A stretch of 64,000 nucleotides of DNA from an uncultured Acinetobacter sp. (GTDB lineage Bacteria > Pseudomonadota > Gammaproteobacteria > Pseudomonadales > Moraxellaceae): assembly GCF_947626835.1 (NCBI RefSeq), contig NZ_CANQTS010000004.1, positions 47,927-111,926 on the forward strand, given 5' to 3'. The first letter of the stretch is position 1, and the number at the start of each line of letters is the position of its first letter. The notes beneath the pieces were generated by a model. That model searched no databases and had not been told where the DNA came from. It worked only from the letters and a program-made list of their open reading frames with translations. Positions 17,181 through 23,649 of the stretch are shown piece by piece. Made by a program: the position numbers and the translations under genes.

Positions 17181-17774
17181 TCACACAGATATGAAAACCT
17201 GCGAGGTCTTTGCCCCCGCCTTGGGTGCCCCTCTGGAAGTACCTTGGGAAACTATTTTTTCATTGATATTAGATATATCGGTCTGACCGTTACAAAGCTC
17301 TCTGTCTTGCTTGATGAGAGCTTGAGCACTCTTGAGTTGCTCTGCTACGGCGTCTGCTCTTGCGGCATACCGAATAAGAAACTCGACATCTCTGTCGTGA
17401 AGTCCGCCTGTTGTGGTTGCATGATTGCCGCTGGTGCTGTTGGCAGTGCTGGACACATCGGGACATTGCTTGGCTTTAAGTGAGTCGCGCAACCTGAGAT
17501 TGTTAGCGTGATACTCATTAATAAGAGTTGTTTCATTGTGCTGTAATTCCTTAATCTTTTCAAGGTACTTAGTCTCAAGTTGCTCTTGTTTTTTGTAACT
17601 CTCACGCTCTCTTTCGAGTGCTTGATCTGATTCAGCTTTCAGTTCTCGAATCATGCTTTCGTAATTGTCTATTTGCTGTGTGCGTGCCTGTGTATAACCA
17701 TAGTCATAACAGCACCAACCAATGAAAATACTGGTCAGTAAAAAGCCAAGAGCAACAATGAGTTTAATATTCAT
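17181..17774 (-). CDS. Rz-like i-spanin
   Basis: 197 residues from the ATG at 17774 (an in-frame TTG at 17786 is disfavoured). It has a single N-terminal membrane segment (IKLIVALGFLLTSIFIGWCC) and a long charged coiled coil (ESMIRELKAESDQALERERESYKKQEQL). That is the standard inner-membrane spanin design, which spans the periplasm and disrupts the outer membrane with Rz1. A smaller lipoprotein gene is nested inside it in another frame at 17345-17536. Confidence 0.85.
   Translation of the reverse strand: MNIKLIVALGFLLTSIFIGWCCYDYGYTQARTQQIDNYESMIRELKAESDQALERERESYKKQEQLETKYLEKIKELQHNETTLINEYHANNLRLRDSLKAKQCPDVSSTANSTSGNHATTTGGLHDRDVEFLIRYAARADAVAEQLKSAQALIKQDRELCNGQTDISNINEKIVSQGTSRGAPKAGAKTSQVFISV
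17345..17536 (-). CDS. Rz1-like o-spanin lipoprotein, nested in Rz
   Basis: 63 residues, read in a different frame wholly within the Rz-like gene. It has a signal peptide with a lipobox (LTISGC, Cys16) followed by a proline-rich stretch (PSNVPMCPALPTAPAA), as in known Rz1 proteins. The start at 17536 is chosen because AAGGA lies 9 nt upstream and because it gives a short signal peptide; the frame is open for 23 more codons. It would attach to the outer membrane and join Rz to complete lysis. Confidence 0.8.
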   Translation of the reverse strand: MKQLLLMSITLTISGCATHLKPSNVPMCPALPTAPAAIMQPQQADFTTEMSSFLFGMPQEQTP

Positions 17775-17786
17775 AATCGTATGCAA

Positions 17787-17990
17787 TTATCCAACTTTGC
17801 GATAAACGCTTTTATCTTTAGCAGTTAAGAAAATCCCAAAACTGCAACCATGTACGCCCAGCAAAAAACCCTTATATCCACCACCAACCACCAAGCGCCC
17901 TAACGCCTCAACGCAGTAAGGCGAATGCGGATCATATTTAGGTGGATTAAAACGATAAGTGATAAGAATGCGACCAATTTTTAAAGACAT
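17787..17990 (-). CDS. Small hypothetical phage protein in the lysis operon
   Basis: 66 residues from the ATG at 17990 (an in-frame GTG at 18002 gives 70). The sequence has a conserved-looking core LGRLVVGGGYKGFLLGVHGCSFGIFLT and many aromatic and glycine residues, with no strong membrane segment. I do not recognise a family. It lies between the endolysin and spanin genes, so a lysis-related or regulatory role is possible but not supported further. Confidence 0.5.
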   Translation of the reverse strand: MSLKIGRILITYRFNPPKYDPHSPYCVEALGRLVVGGGYKGFLLGVHGCSFGIFLTAKDKSVYRKVG

Positions 17991-18003
17991 ACCCAACACC
18001 ACC

Positions 18004-18621
18004 TCATTTCAAAAATAGGAGTTTTTCTTTAGCACGGCGGTTCACCAGCCCGTTAATGACTTTGCCATTGTCATAGATCCAACGGTCGAACTGATTGGCA
18101 GCTAATCCAAACTTTGATTGGTTGATTAGCGTCAGCATGGTGCTTTTCACAAATGCTGTCTCGCCAACGTTGTAAACGAATGAAGCCAATGCATCGAATT
18201 GGTTTTGATTGAGTTTTACTTTGATGTGTTTATCAAGGCATGCATCCACCCATTTGCAATCGTTTATCAGCCATAAGTTTGCTTGGCCTTGGGTGCAGGT
18301 ATCACCTTGTTTGACGGTCACACCATTTGGATACTTGATCGTTCCATAGCCAATTGTCCAAACACCGCCAGTATCTTTATAAGCTTGGTTCCGAAAGCCT
18401 TCACTTTCACGGATGATGGAATAGCCATAACCTGAAATATCAAAATGACCACTTACAGTATTGGTTAATGAAAACCCGATCAGCGTTGCGAATGTTGTTA
18501 AGCCATGGCATGCAATAATTTCATCGCCAGCAATCACTTGTGACTGCTCAAGCTTTCCGCCTGAGATTGATCGTAACCATGAATATGCCTGTGCAACTTG
18601 ACTCGATTGATCAATACTCAT
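18004..18621 (-). CDS. Endolysin, GH24 lysozyme (muramidase)
   Basis: 205 residues from the ATG at 18621. The E-8x-D-5x-T catalytic arrangement of phage T4-type lysozymes is present (Glu74, Asp83, Thr89, in ESEGFRNQAYKDTGGVWTIG). It cleaves the glycan strands of peptidoglycan at lysis. The first 60 residues are an extra N-terminal region with a hydrophobic stretch (LTTFATLIGFSLTN) and may act as an export or anchor signal. Its start overlaps the stop of the holin-like gene (TGATG). Confidence 0.92.
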   Translation of the reverse strand: MSIDQSSQVAQAYSWLRSISGGKLEQSQVIAGDEIIACHGLTTFATLIGFSLTNTVSGHFDISGYGYSIIRESEGFRNQAYKDTGGVWTIGYGTIKYPNGVTVKQGDTCTQGQANLWLINDCKWVDACLDKHIKVKLNQNQFDALASFVYNVGETAFVKSTMLTLINQSKFGLAANQFDRWIYDNGKVINGLVNRRAKEKLLFLK

Positions 18622-18989
18622 CACTTACCACCCCGCTTAAACCAGTTTTTCATCATTTCTATGAAAAATGATGTAAATCCGACCTGCTTATATGCACCCG
18701 ATTTAATCCAAGCGAAGAACTCTTGTAAGACCAACCCACCAAGCGCTCCAGTCAAAAACCCAATACCACCCGCATGACTCGGTGCAAGCGCCGTGTAATG
18801 CATAATGAGTAAAGTGAGGTAATGTGCCGTAAATGCACCCGACAGTAAAAACACGGCGTAGTCTTTGGGTGTTTTAAGCTGCTCTTTGTTATATCGAGTT
18901 GCCACAACCGCCCCCATCAAACCTGCAATCCAATACTGAAAATCGCTCAACAACTTCAACACAGCGACCCACCATTCATTTCCACCCAT
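18621..18989 (-). CDS. Putative holin
   Basis: 122 residues from the ATG at 18989 (in-frame GTG at 19001 possible). It has two to three hydrophobic segments (FQYWIAGLMGAVVATRY, YAVFLLSGAFTAHYLTLLI and IGFLTGALGGLVLQEFF) and a basic C terminus (NWFKRGGK), which fits a holin. Its position directly before the endolysin gene supports this. It leads the lysis genes. Late motif L6 lies 51 nt upstream. Confidence 0.75.
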   Translation of the reverse strand: MGGNEWWVAVLKLLSDFQYWIAGLMGAVVATRYNKEQLKTPKDYAVFLLSGAFTAHYLTLLIMHYTALAPSHAGGIGFLTGALGGLVLQEFFAWIKSGAYKQVGFTSFFIEMMKNWFKRGGK

Positions 18990-19039
18990 TTTTCCACACA
19001 CCTTTTTAATTTTCTTTATTGTTTAAGAGTGCAAATTAT

Positions 19040-19057
19040 TTTTCATTATTCACAATT
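19040..19057 (-). promoter_or_regulatory. Late-region motif copy L6 (upstream of lysis and packaging genes)
   Basis: The minus strand reads AATTGTGAATAATGAAAA. The motif overlaps the stop codon (TGA) of the Mor-like regulator gene and lies 51 nt before the holin-like ATG. It is the first copy downstream of that regulator gene and probably marks the main late promoter. Confidence 0.6.
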
Positions 19058-19469
19058 TAAAAGTCATTTGCTGGTTGCTTAACTCTGTTCCGTAGACTCT
19101 TGAAACAACTCTTTCGGTTACATTAAAAATATTCGCAAGCTCTTGAACCCCAAAGCCATACTTCATCATTTGGCGAATACCGTTGTCGCGTGTTTTCAAA
19201 ATGATTTGCTTACACTGAGCCAATACAAGCAACTCTCCGCCAAATTCTTTTGAGAGTTTTTCCGCATCTAGATAGCCAAGAGTTTTTACAAGGAAATGAT
19301 TCATTTCGAGCCTTTTCAGTGTTGGCACATAAAGAAATAATTGCCCTTGTCCTGCACGTTTTTCTGTTTTGTATCGCGGGCACTGGCTGACAAGATAAAG
19401 CGCATTTTGTCGACCAATGACCTCAGCAATACTTCTTAAATCCCCATTTAAATCATTAATGCGTTCCAT
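19050..19469 (-). CDS. Mor/C-family transcriptional activator, putative late-gene regulator
   Basis: 139 residues. The N-terminal part has L-x-x-I-A-x-x-I-G-x-x-x-A-L-x-L and QLFLYVP, as in Mu Mor/C proteins, and the C-terminal end carries a helix-turn-helix (residues ~103-126, KYGFGVQELANIFNVTERVV) in the position of Mor's DNA-binding domain. Mor and C activate Mu middle and late promoters by binding as dimers. This gene is the last before the late genes, in the place of lambda Q. A good AAAGGA lies upstream of the ATG. I infer that it binds the repeated motif described here; not tested. Confidence 0.7.
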   Translation of the reverse strand: MERINDLNGDLRSIAEVIGRQNALYLVSQCPRYKTEKRAGQGQLFLYVPTLKRLEMNHFLVKTLGYLDAEKLSKEFGGELLVLAQCKQIILKTRDNGIRQMMKYGFGVQELANIFNVTERVVSRVYGTELSNQQMTFKL

Positions 19470-19470
19470 A

Positions 19471-19530
19471 TCAGTCCTTTTGGTGTCTAGCTATACGGTG
19501 AAATACCAACATTTCTGCATCACGTGTGTT
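19471..19530 (-). pseudogene. Remnant copy of the RuvC-like gene 3' end
   Basis: A 26-bp block (19501-19526) repeats, with 2 differences, a block inside the end of the RuvC-like gene (19579-19604). On the minus strand it encodes TRDAEMLVFHRIARH, similar to HARDAAMLVFKRFAKF at the end of the gene, and is followed by its own TGA directly upstream of the Mor-like ATG. It looks like the left-over end of a related gene after recombination at this junction. Confidence 0.6.
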
Positions 19531-19557
19531 TTAGCGCTGCATTAATCCCTATTCCCC

Positions 19558-20013
19558 TCAAAACTTCGCAAATCTTTTAAATACCAACATAGCTGCATCA
19601 CGTGCATGCTCATTCGTGCGACCAGTCCAACCGGTCCTACGTTTAAAATCTGCTGCTTTCATTTTTGTTGCATTTGCCGCTGGGTGAATCATCTTGAAAT
19701 TAAGACCTTGCTCAGTGCACCAGTCTTCCCAAATTTGTGCATCACGTTTAACCGATCCAACGCCTTCGCGAATTCCTGCCCCACTTCTGGCTTGTCGAGC
19801 ATCAGCACCACCAAACCAGGTACGTTTTCGTGCATCTTCGATATAAAGCATGATGTCTTTAAGATCGTGCTCATCTTCCAATTCAAGAACACTTTGCATG
19901 GCTTGAGTAATACTGAGACTTTCCACCTTTTGAAGCACACCACCTTCACCATGGTCGAATGCCACGGCGAAGCCTGTATGAACACCAGTATCGATACCGA
20001 TGAGGATTTTCAC
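19558..20013 (-). CDS. RuvC-like Holliday junction nuclease, phage type
   Basis: 151 residues with GTG start that overlaps the stop of the upstream gene. The first strand GIDTGVHTGFAV carries Asp8; Glu59 (in YIEDA) and Asp139 near the end (HARDAAMLVF) complete an RNase H-fold acidic triad, as in RuvC and phage crossover-junction endonucleases. It would resolve branched DNA before packaging. It is the last gene of the replication operon. Confidence 0.8.
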   Translation of the reverse strand: MKILIGIDTGVHTGFAVAFDHGEGGVLQKVESLSITQAMQSVLELEDEHDLKDIMLYIEDARKRTWFGGADARQARSGAGIREGVGSVKRDAQIWEDWCTEQGLNFKMIHPAANATKMKAADFKRRTGWTGRTNEHARDAAMLVFKRFAKF

Positions 20014-20243
20014 TTAGAGTCACCTCGCAGGGCATCTTCAACCTTGATAGCAAGAAAAACGCCTAACACTCCAGATTCATGACAAGCAACCAACGCCTTA
20101 TCAATCTGACCCTGCAACCCTGCACACTCACTTTTCTTCTGGTTGAGTTTGGATTTAAGTTGAGCAATCTCATAATGCAGGCTATCAACCAAACAACCAT
20201 CACAAAATCCCACTTCGCCATGCTCTAAGCATTGATGCTTCAT
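20010..20243 (-). CDS. Hypothetical protein with Cys/His motif and coiled coil
   Basis: 77 residues. The N terminus has C-x2-H-x5-C-x2-C (CLEHGEVGFCDGC), which could bind zinc, followed by a coiled coil (HYEIAQLKSKLNQKKSECAGLQ). I do not recognise the family, though similar short phage proteins carry such layouts. It overlaps both neighbours by 4 nt, so it is co-translated with the RuvC-like gene. Confidence 0.6.
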   Translation of the reverse strand: MKHQCLEHGEVGFCDGCLVDSLHYEIAQLKSKLNQKKSECAGLQGQIDKALVACHESGVLGVFLAIKVEDALRGDSK

Positions 20244-20443
20244 ACAACAAACTCCATGTCACCCTTACACCAACACACATACCCAATCTGAACAGTTAAA
20301 TCGCGGTACCCAATACCCTGATCAAAATCAAACAATCGATCACCCCGGATATATTTCAACTGCAGGTAAAACGGTTGGTTCATGAAAAAGGCTTCGTACT
20401 CTTTGCGCTTGTCCGGGCATGTACCTGATTGAATTAAACTCAT
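20240..20443 (-). CDS. Small hypothetical phage protein
   Basis: 67 residues with three cysteines (CPDK near the start, YVCWC near the end) and several aromatic residues. No family recognised. It overlaps the next and previous genes by 4 nt (ATGA junctions), so it is a real member of the operon rather than a spurious frame. Confidence 0.55.
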   Translation of the reverse strand: MSLIQSGTCPDKRKEYEAFFMNQPFYLQLKYIRGDRLFDFDQGIGYRDLTVQIGYVCWCKGDMEFVV

Positions 20444-21030
20444 GCAGCTACTCCCAAGCCATTACCCAAATTAATTAACTGAATAGCCTTAAATTCTCTT
20501 GCACACGCCAAATTTCTAAATGCTGAAAAACAAGTAACTACATACGGCTGTTTAACAATTTTAAAGTCCGGTCCAGCGGTTGCATGGAAGTAATCGTTCA
20601 TCAAATTATTCGCGCCCTTCCATTCGGTTTTTAAGCCAGCTTCCATGATGTAAATCGGTTCCTCGCCATTTTCTCTATCAGCACCACATAAGAACTGGCC
20701 ATACGTCATACGCTCTGGTACAGCTATTTCATAATCAAGCTCAATAGATGCACCATTTGGGTGTTCTGCATATATCTTGTAAGCAATATGAAAGCTTTGT
20801 TCTGAATCAATCAAACCTTTGCGAAAAGCAATCACTAGATCACCCTTCACCATAGTAAGCATGTGTTCAAGTTCTGGACCTTCATGCTCTGATCTGCCAT
20901 TCAATAACTGCCATAAATCCATCTGCAGGTTTTCTTCAATAGCTTCACCTGCAAATTGAAATTTACGCACTGGATTAGGTAGCGGTTTATTTGGGTTGTA
21001 TTTCTTATTACGCTTTACTGGCTTCTTCAT
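20440..21030 (-). CDS. Hypothetical protein of the replication operon
   Basis: 196 residues. The N terminus is basic (KKPVKRNKKYNPNKP); the middle contains LQMDLWQLLNGRSEHEGPELEHML and SFHIAYKIYAEHPNGASIELDYEIAVPERM; the C terminus has short hydrophobic strands. I do not recognise a family. It lies between the DnaC-like gene and the RuvC-like gene with ATGA junctions on each side, so a role in DNA metabolism is possible. It contains no catalytic motif I can point to. Confidence 0.6.
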   Translation of the reverse strand: MKKPVKRNKKYNPNKPLPNPVRKFQFAGEAIEENLQMDLWQLLNGRSEHEGPELEHMLTMVKGDLVIAFRKGLIDSEQSFHIAYKIYAEHPNGASIELDYEIAVPERMTYGQFLCGADRENGEEPIYIMEAGLKTEWKGANNLMNDYFHATAGPDFKIVKQPYVVTCFSAFRNLACAREFKAIQLINLGNGLGVAA

Positions 21031-21251
21031 GCTACTACCTCAATCACTGCGCCAAATTCACCGATTAGATCGGCTTGCTGTTCACACCAGGCTTTACGAA
21101 ATGCAATCTCATCCGTTTTTAATTTGCTGTGTTTATTTGAAAAATACACAGCATGACCAGAGCCACCCTTCTTCATTAGAGATTCACACGCATTCAATTC
21201 AGGACTAAGTACCGCATTGCTGAATTGTGATAAATGTTCGAGTCTGGTCAT
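21027..21251 (-). CDS. Small hypothetical phage protein
   Basis: 74 residues with no known motif, a basic middle (SNKHSKLKTDEIAFRKAWC) and an acidic start and end. It begins at an ATGA overlap with the DnaC-like gene and ends in the same way at the 20440-21030 gene, so it belongs to the tight replication operon. No function is assigned. Confidence 0.55.
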   Translation of the reverse strand: MTRLEHLSQFSNAVLSPELNACESLMKKGGSGHAVYFSNKHSKLKTDEIAFRKAWCEQQADLIGEFGAVIEVVA

Positions 21252-22015
21252 GCTGCACCCCCTGTACGAGCATCAGCCCAAATACATTCAACCAGGCGAG
21301 ATCCGTTATCGTGAAAACGAGACCATAGACGATCACCCATCCATTTTTTTAATGCCGGTGCATCAAAGTTAGATACAAGGATTGTGCTTTTCATGTCGTC
21401 ATAACGCTTGTAAAGCAACTTATGTACAGCTTCACGCTTCATATCATTCATGCTTTTGGCTTTACCATCAGCACTTGCACTTGAATCGTGCAGACCTACT
21501 TCATCAACGATCAGAAAATCATACGAAGCCAATTCATCAATTACGGATTGCTCTGTTTGGTCTTTGCGGTTCCAACTGCCCATGATCTTTTCAGCAATTT
21601 CAGCACTGGTGATGTAGCGAACACTTTTCTTAGAACGCAACAAGTAACGGCCAGTACCACAAACCAAATGTGTTTTACCTGTACCGGTGCTTCCAACTAA
21701 CATCAAATTTTTATTCAGGCCTAATTCCAAGTCCTTTGAAAAATTCACACATGCTTCAAGTGCAACTTGCTGACCTGGTGTTTTCACCGAATAACTTTTC
21801 AAAGTGCATTCAGCATGACGGCGCGGGAAAAATGCCTGTTTTATGCGAGTGCTGATCCATTGTTCCGATTGGGCATTCGCTTCATTTATTTTTGATTTCT
21901 GTACAGCTTCAGTCGCGCATTGCGGGCAAATCGTATTACCCACAATCACAACCATATTCACTTGATGAGTCGGGCAGATCGCCGTTGAATTCTCTAATTT
22001 AAACATTGAAGTCAT
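21248..22015 (-). CDS. DnaC/IstB-like helicase-loader ATPase (lambda P analogue)
   Basis: 255 residues from the ATG at 22015, which follows GAGGAG and lies 1 nt past the TGA of the O-like gene. The N-terminal part has two Cys pairs (CPTH and CPQC) as in many phage DnaC proteins. Walker A is GSTGTGKT (~108-115), Walker B LIVDEVG (~168-174), and a SNF-sensor follows (LVSNF). It loads the host replicative helicase at the phage origin, acting with the upstream O-like protein. Confidence 0.88.
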   Translation of the reverse strand: MTSMFKLENSTAICPTHQVNMVVIVGNTICPQCATEAVQKSKINEANAQSEQWISTRIKQAFFPRRHAECTLKSYSVKTPGQQVALEACVNFSKDLELGLNKNLMLVGSTGTGKTHLVCGTGRYLLRSKKSVRYITSAEIAEKIMGSWNRKDQTEQSVIDELASYDFLIVDEVGLHDSSASADGKAKSMNDMKREAVHKLLYKRYDDMKSTILVSNFDAPALKKWMGDRLWSRFHDNGSRLVECIWADARTGGAA

Positions 22016-22016
22016 C

Positions 22017-23009
22017 TCAGTTGAACTCCTCACCAAGTACCAGTGTTGGCACAAAATTAGTTGCTGGTTCTTGCGCTTGTAGTTTGTCAGTCCAGTAGGC
22101 GTTTACGTCAGTGTGTTGCTGTTGAGCAGGTGTTTGAATCTCATCAGCCCAACGTTCGTTGAAAATCCAAGTCGTTGGCATTGGTACGTATTGACCGTCG
22201 TTCTTGGTCCAATCATCAGACTGCTTTTGTTTTTCAAGTGAAATCATGATCGATTCAAATGAGGTCTTTTTGAAATCAATGCGTTTGAATTTTTCAAATG
22301 CTGTTTTTTTTGATTTCTTGTTTGGATATGCAGACCAGAACAATTCGAAGTTTTTCAAAAGTTGATTTTCTGATTCCGCTTTTGCTTTTGCCTTGGCTTC
22401 CAAGTTGGCTTTCGCTTCCTGTTCCGCTTTTTGTTTTTCAAGACGTTCAGCTTCTAATTTTTGCTCAACAAGAACTTGATCCTGTTTTGCTTGGTCATGT
22501 GCGTTTTGCACATAAATACTTTCTTTAAAGTTTTCTTTAAATATATCTTTAACAGTCCCCCCATGATCGGGGGTAGTTTTATCCCCATGATCGGTGGTGG
22601 TATACCCTCCCTCATCGGGGGTACTGCCGTTTGTAGGTGGTACTACCGTTTGGCGGTGGTGGTTAAGGGTCAATGTATAAACATTTGTTGCACCAGTTTT
22701 ACGAGACACATGGATCAATTTAAGTTGCTCTAATTCACGCACGGCGCGAGAAAAAGTTTCTTCTTTGCTAATCCCTGTTTTCGTACGAGCAAGACTGCTA
22801 CCCACCTGGCATGAATTGCTACCGAATCCATAAGCCATACGAATAAGGAAGTCCAAAACCTTGTATGCATTACCACTGAGTTCAGACATCAAACCCGAAT
22901 CAATAATAAAGTTTGGTTTTTTTGTATACCCACCCATAAAAACCTCTGAATCTTTCCCCAAAGGCTTTGATAAACCTTGAAAATTTGATAAACTTAATGC
23001 CATGTTCAT
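22017..23009 (-). CDS. Replication initiator, lambda O-like
   Basis: 330 residues. Residues ~30-115 (NFIIDSGLMSELSGNAYKVLDFLIRMAYGFG, then ELEQLKLIHVSRKTG) form a winged-helix DNA-binding domain of the RepO/O N-terminal family. Residues ~120-160 contain 8-residue repeats (TPDEGGYT, TTDHGDKT, TPDHGGTV) coded by the iteron-like repeats at 22557-22620. Then comes an Ala/Glu/Lys coiled coil and a C-terminal domain (FWSAYPNKKSKKTAFEKFKRI) like other phage initiators. The gene precedes the DnaC-like loader, as in lambda O-P. Confidence 0.85.
   Translation of the reverse strand: MNMALSLSNFQGLSKPLGKDSEVFMGGYTKKPNFIIDSGLMSELSGNAYKVLDFLIRMAYGFGSNSCQVGSSLARTKTGISKEETFSRAVRELEQLKLIHVSRKTGATNVYTLTLNHHRQTVVPPTNGSTPDEGGYTTTDHGDKTTPDHGGTVKDIFKENFKESIYVQNAHDQAKQDQVLVEQKLEAERLEKQKAEQEAKANLEAKAKAKAESENQLLKNFELFWSAYPNKKSKKTAFEKFKRIDFKKTSFESIMISLEKQKQSDDWTKNDGQYVPMPTTWIFNERWADEIQTPAQQQHTDVNAYWTDKLQAQEPATNFVPTLVLGEEFN
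22557..22620. repeat. Iteron-like repeats in the O-like gene, candidate replication origin
   Basis: Three copies of a CATGATCGG-type block (the third is CTCATCGGG) recur with a spacing of exactly 24 bp; ATCGG occurs at 22566-22570, 22590-22594 and 22614-22618. They are bracketed by C and G runs, and AT-rich sequence lies beside them (22520-22552). The lambda origin lies within gene O as iterons, so this is the natural candidate. Confidence 0.6.
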
Positions 23010-23035
23010 TTTCTTCTACCCGATGATTTTGAATT

Positions 23036-23066
23036 AAAAAGCCTGATCCCCGAGATCAGGCTTTTT
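23036..23066 (-). terminator. Intrinsic terminator between the cro-like operon and the O-like gene
   Basis: A 13-bp stem (AAAAAGCCTGATC and its complement) with loop CCCGA is followed by T residues on the minus strand. It overlaps the stop codon of the 23056-23331 gene. Its place recalls the lambda tR1 terminator between cro/cII and O, where an antiterminator would act. Confidence 0.75.
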
Positions 23067-23331
23067 CTTTGCCTAAATCCCTGTGAATCCCTTCCGATCC
23101 CTCTGTCAAAAGTACTTCGGTACTCAAATCCCGCAACAAAGCTGATACTCCCAAGCGCTCAAATGATTTTGCTTGTAAATTAAGTACATGCCACTCACCT
23201 GCGATTTCTTTCTCAAGTAAATACGCAAGATATTGAGCAAGGTCTTTGCCTTTAATATTTGAGAGAACTTTTGCTCGTTCATGGTTCTCTGGAGACAAAC
23301 GGACATGTGTAGATTTCTTTTCGAGACTCAT
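23056..23331 (-). CDS. Hypothetical early regulator, possible CopG/MobC-like small DNA-binding protein
   Basis: 91 residues. The start (KKSTHVRLSPENHERAKVLSNIKGKDLAQYLAYLLEKEI) looks like a ribbon-helix-helix protein: a short strand followed by two helices. The rest is acidic. It is the second gene of the early rightward unit, in the place of lambda cII. It ends within the terminator. The assignment as a DNA-binding protein is by pattern, not certain. Confidence 0.5.
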   Translation of the reverse strand: MSLEKKSTHVRLSPENHERAKVLSNIKGKDLAQYLAYLLEKEIAGEWHVLNLQAKSFERLGVSALLRDLSTEVLLTEGSEGIHRDLGKEKA

Positions 23332-23339
23332 AAATTCAC

Positions 23340-23534
23340 CTATATGATTGATGCTGATTTTGAAATTTTCTCAATTAACAAATCTAGCGCCTTGCCTTTT
23401 TCATACTGCACGCTTTGTTGGGTTTCTTTGAGAATCCGGGAAACTGAGCTTTGAGTAATACTTGTCTCTTCGCTGATTTTTTGCTGTGTATACCCATTTG
23501 AGCGCAGAAATAGAATTTTCTCTTTTAGGGTCAT
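23340..23534 (-). CDS. Cro-like helix-turn-helix regulator
   Basis: 64 residues. A helix-turn-helix of the sigma-like / Sin3 style is clear in residues ~14-38 (GYTQQKISEETSITQSSVSRIL). It is divergent from the CI-type repressor and is first in the minus-strand early operon, with GAGAGG 8 nt before the ATG. It probably competes with CI for the shared operators to let the lytic path proceed. Confidence 0.75.
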   Translation of the reverse strand: MTLKEKILFLRSNGYTQQKISEETSITQSSVSRILKETQQSVQYEKGKALDLLIEKISKSASII

Positions 23535-23562
23535 TGTTAATACCTCTCACCTTATTATTGCT

Positions 23563-23590
23563 ATTTTATGCATATTTGCATAGCTGTCAA
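23563..23590 (-). promoter_or_regulatory. Early minus-strand promoter (PR-like) overlapping an operator
   Basis: The minus strand has TTGACA (23590-23585), a 16-nt spacer, and TAAAAT (23568-23563), a near-consensus sigma-70 promoter. The operator ATGCATATTTGCAT (23568-23581) lies within the spacer. CI binding there would block transcription of the cro-like operon. Confidence 0.75.
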
Positions 23591-23634
23591 TGCATAAGTG
23601 AGTTATTACTTTTTATTTATGCTTTATCGCATAA
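23567..23634. promoter_or_regulatory. Three-operator control region between cro-like and CI-like genes
   Basis: Operator sites fit ATGCA-N4-TGCAT: ATGCATATTTGCAT at 23568-23581, a weaker half-palindromic ATGCATAAGTGAGT at 23590-23603, and ATGCTTTATCGCAT at 23619-23632. Centre distances are 22 and 29 bp. The third site lies just upstream of the CI-like start, where it could switch repressor synthesis on or off. Confidence 0.65.
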
Positions 23635-23649
23635 AATGTTTATAAAATA

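Noticed and set aside
21670..21855. Plus-strand frame opposite the DnaC-like gene
   Set aside because: Shadow of a conserved ATPase gene, no ribosome site.
22557..22660. CRISPR-like short repeats in the O-like gene
   Set aside because: The repeats are spaced by 24 bp within a coding frame, encode protein repeats, and have no unique spacers or cas genes nearby; they fit iterons.
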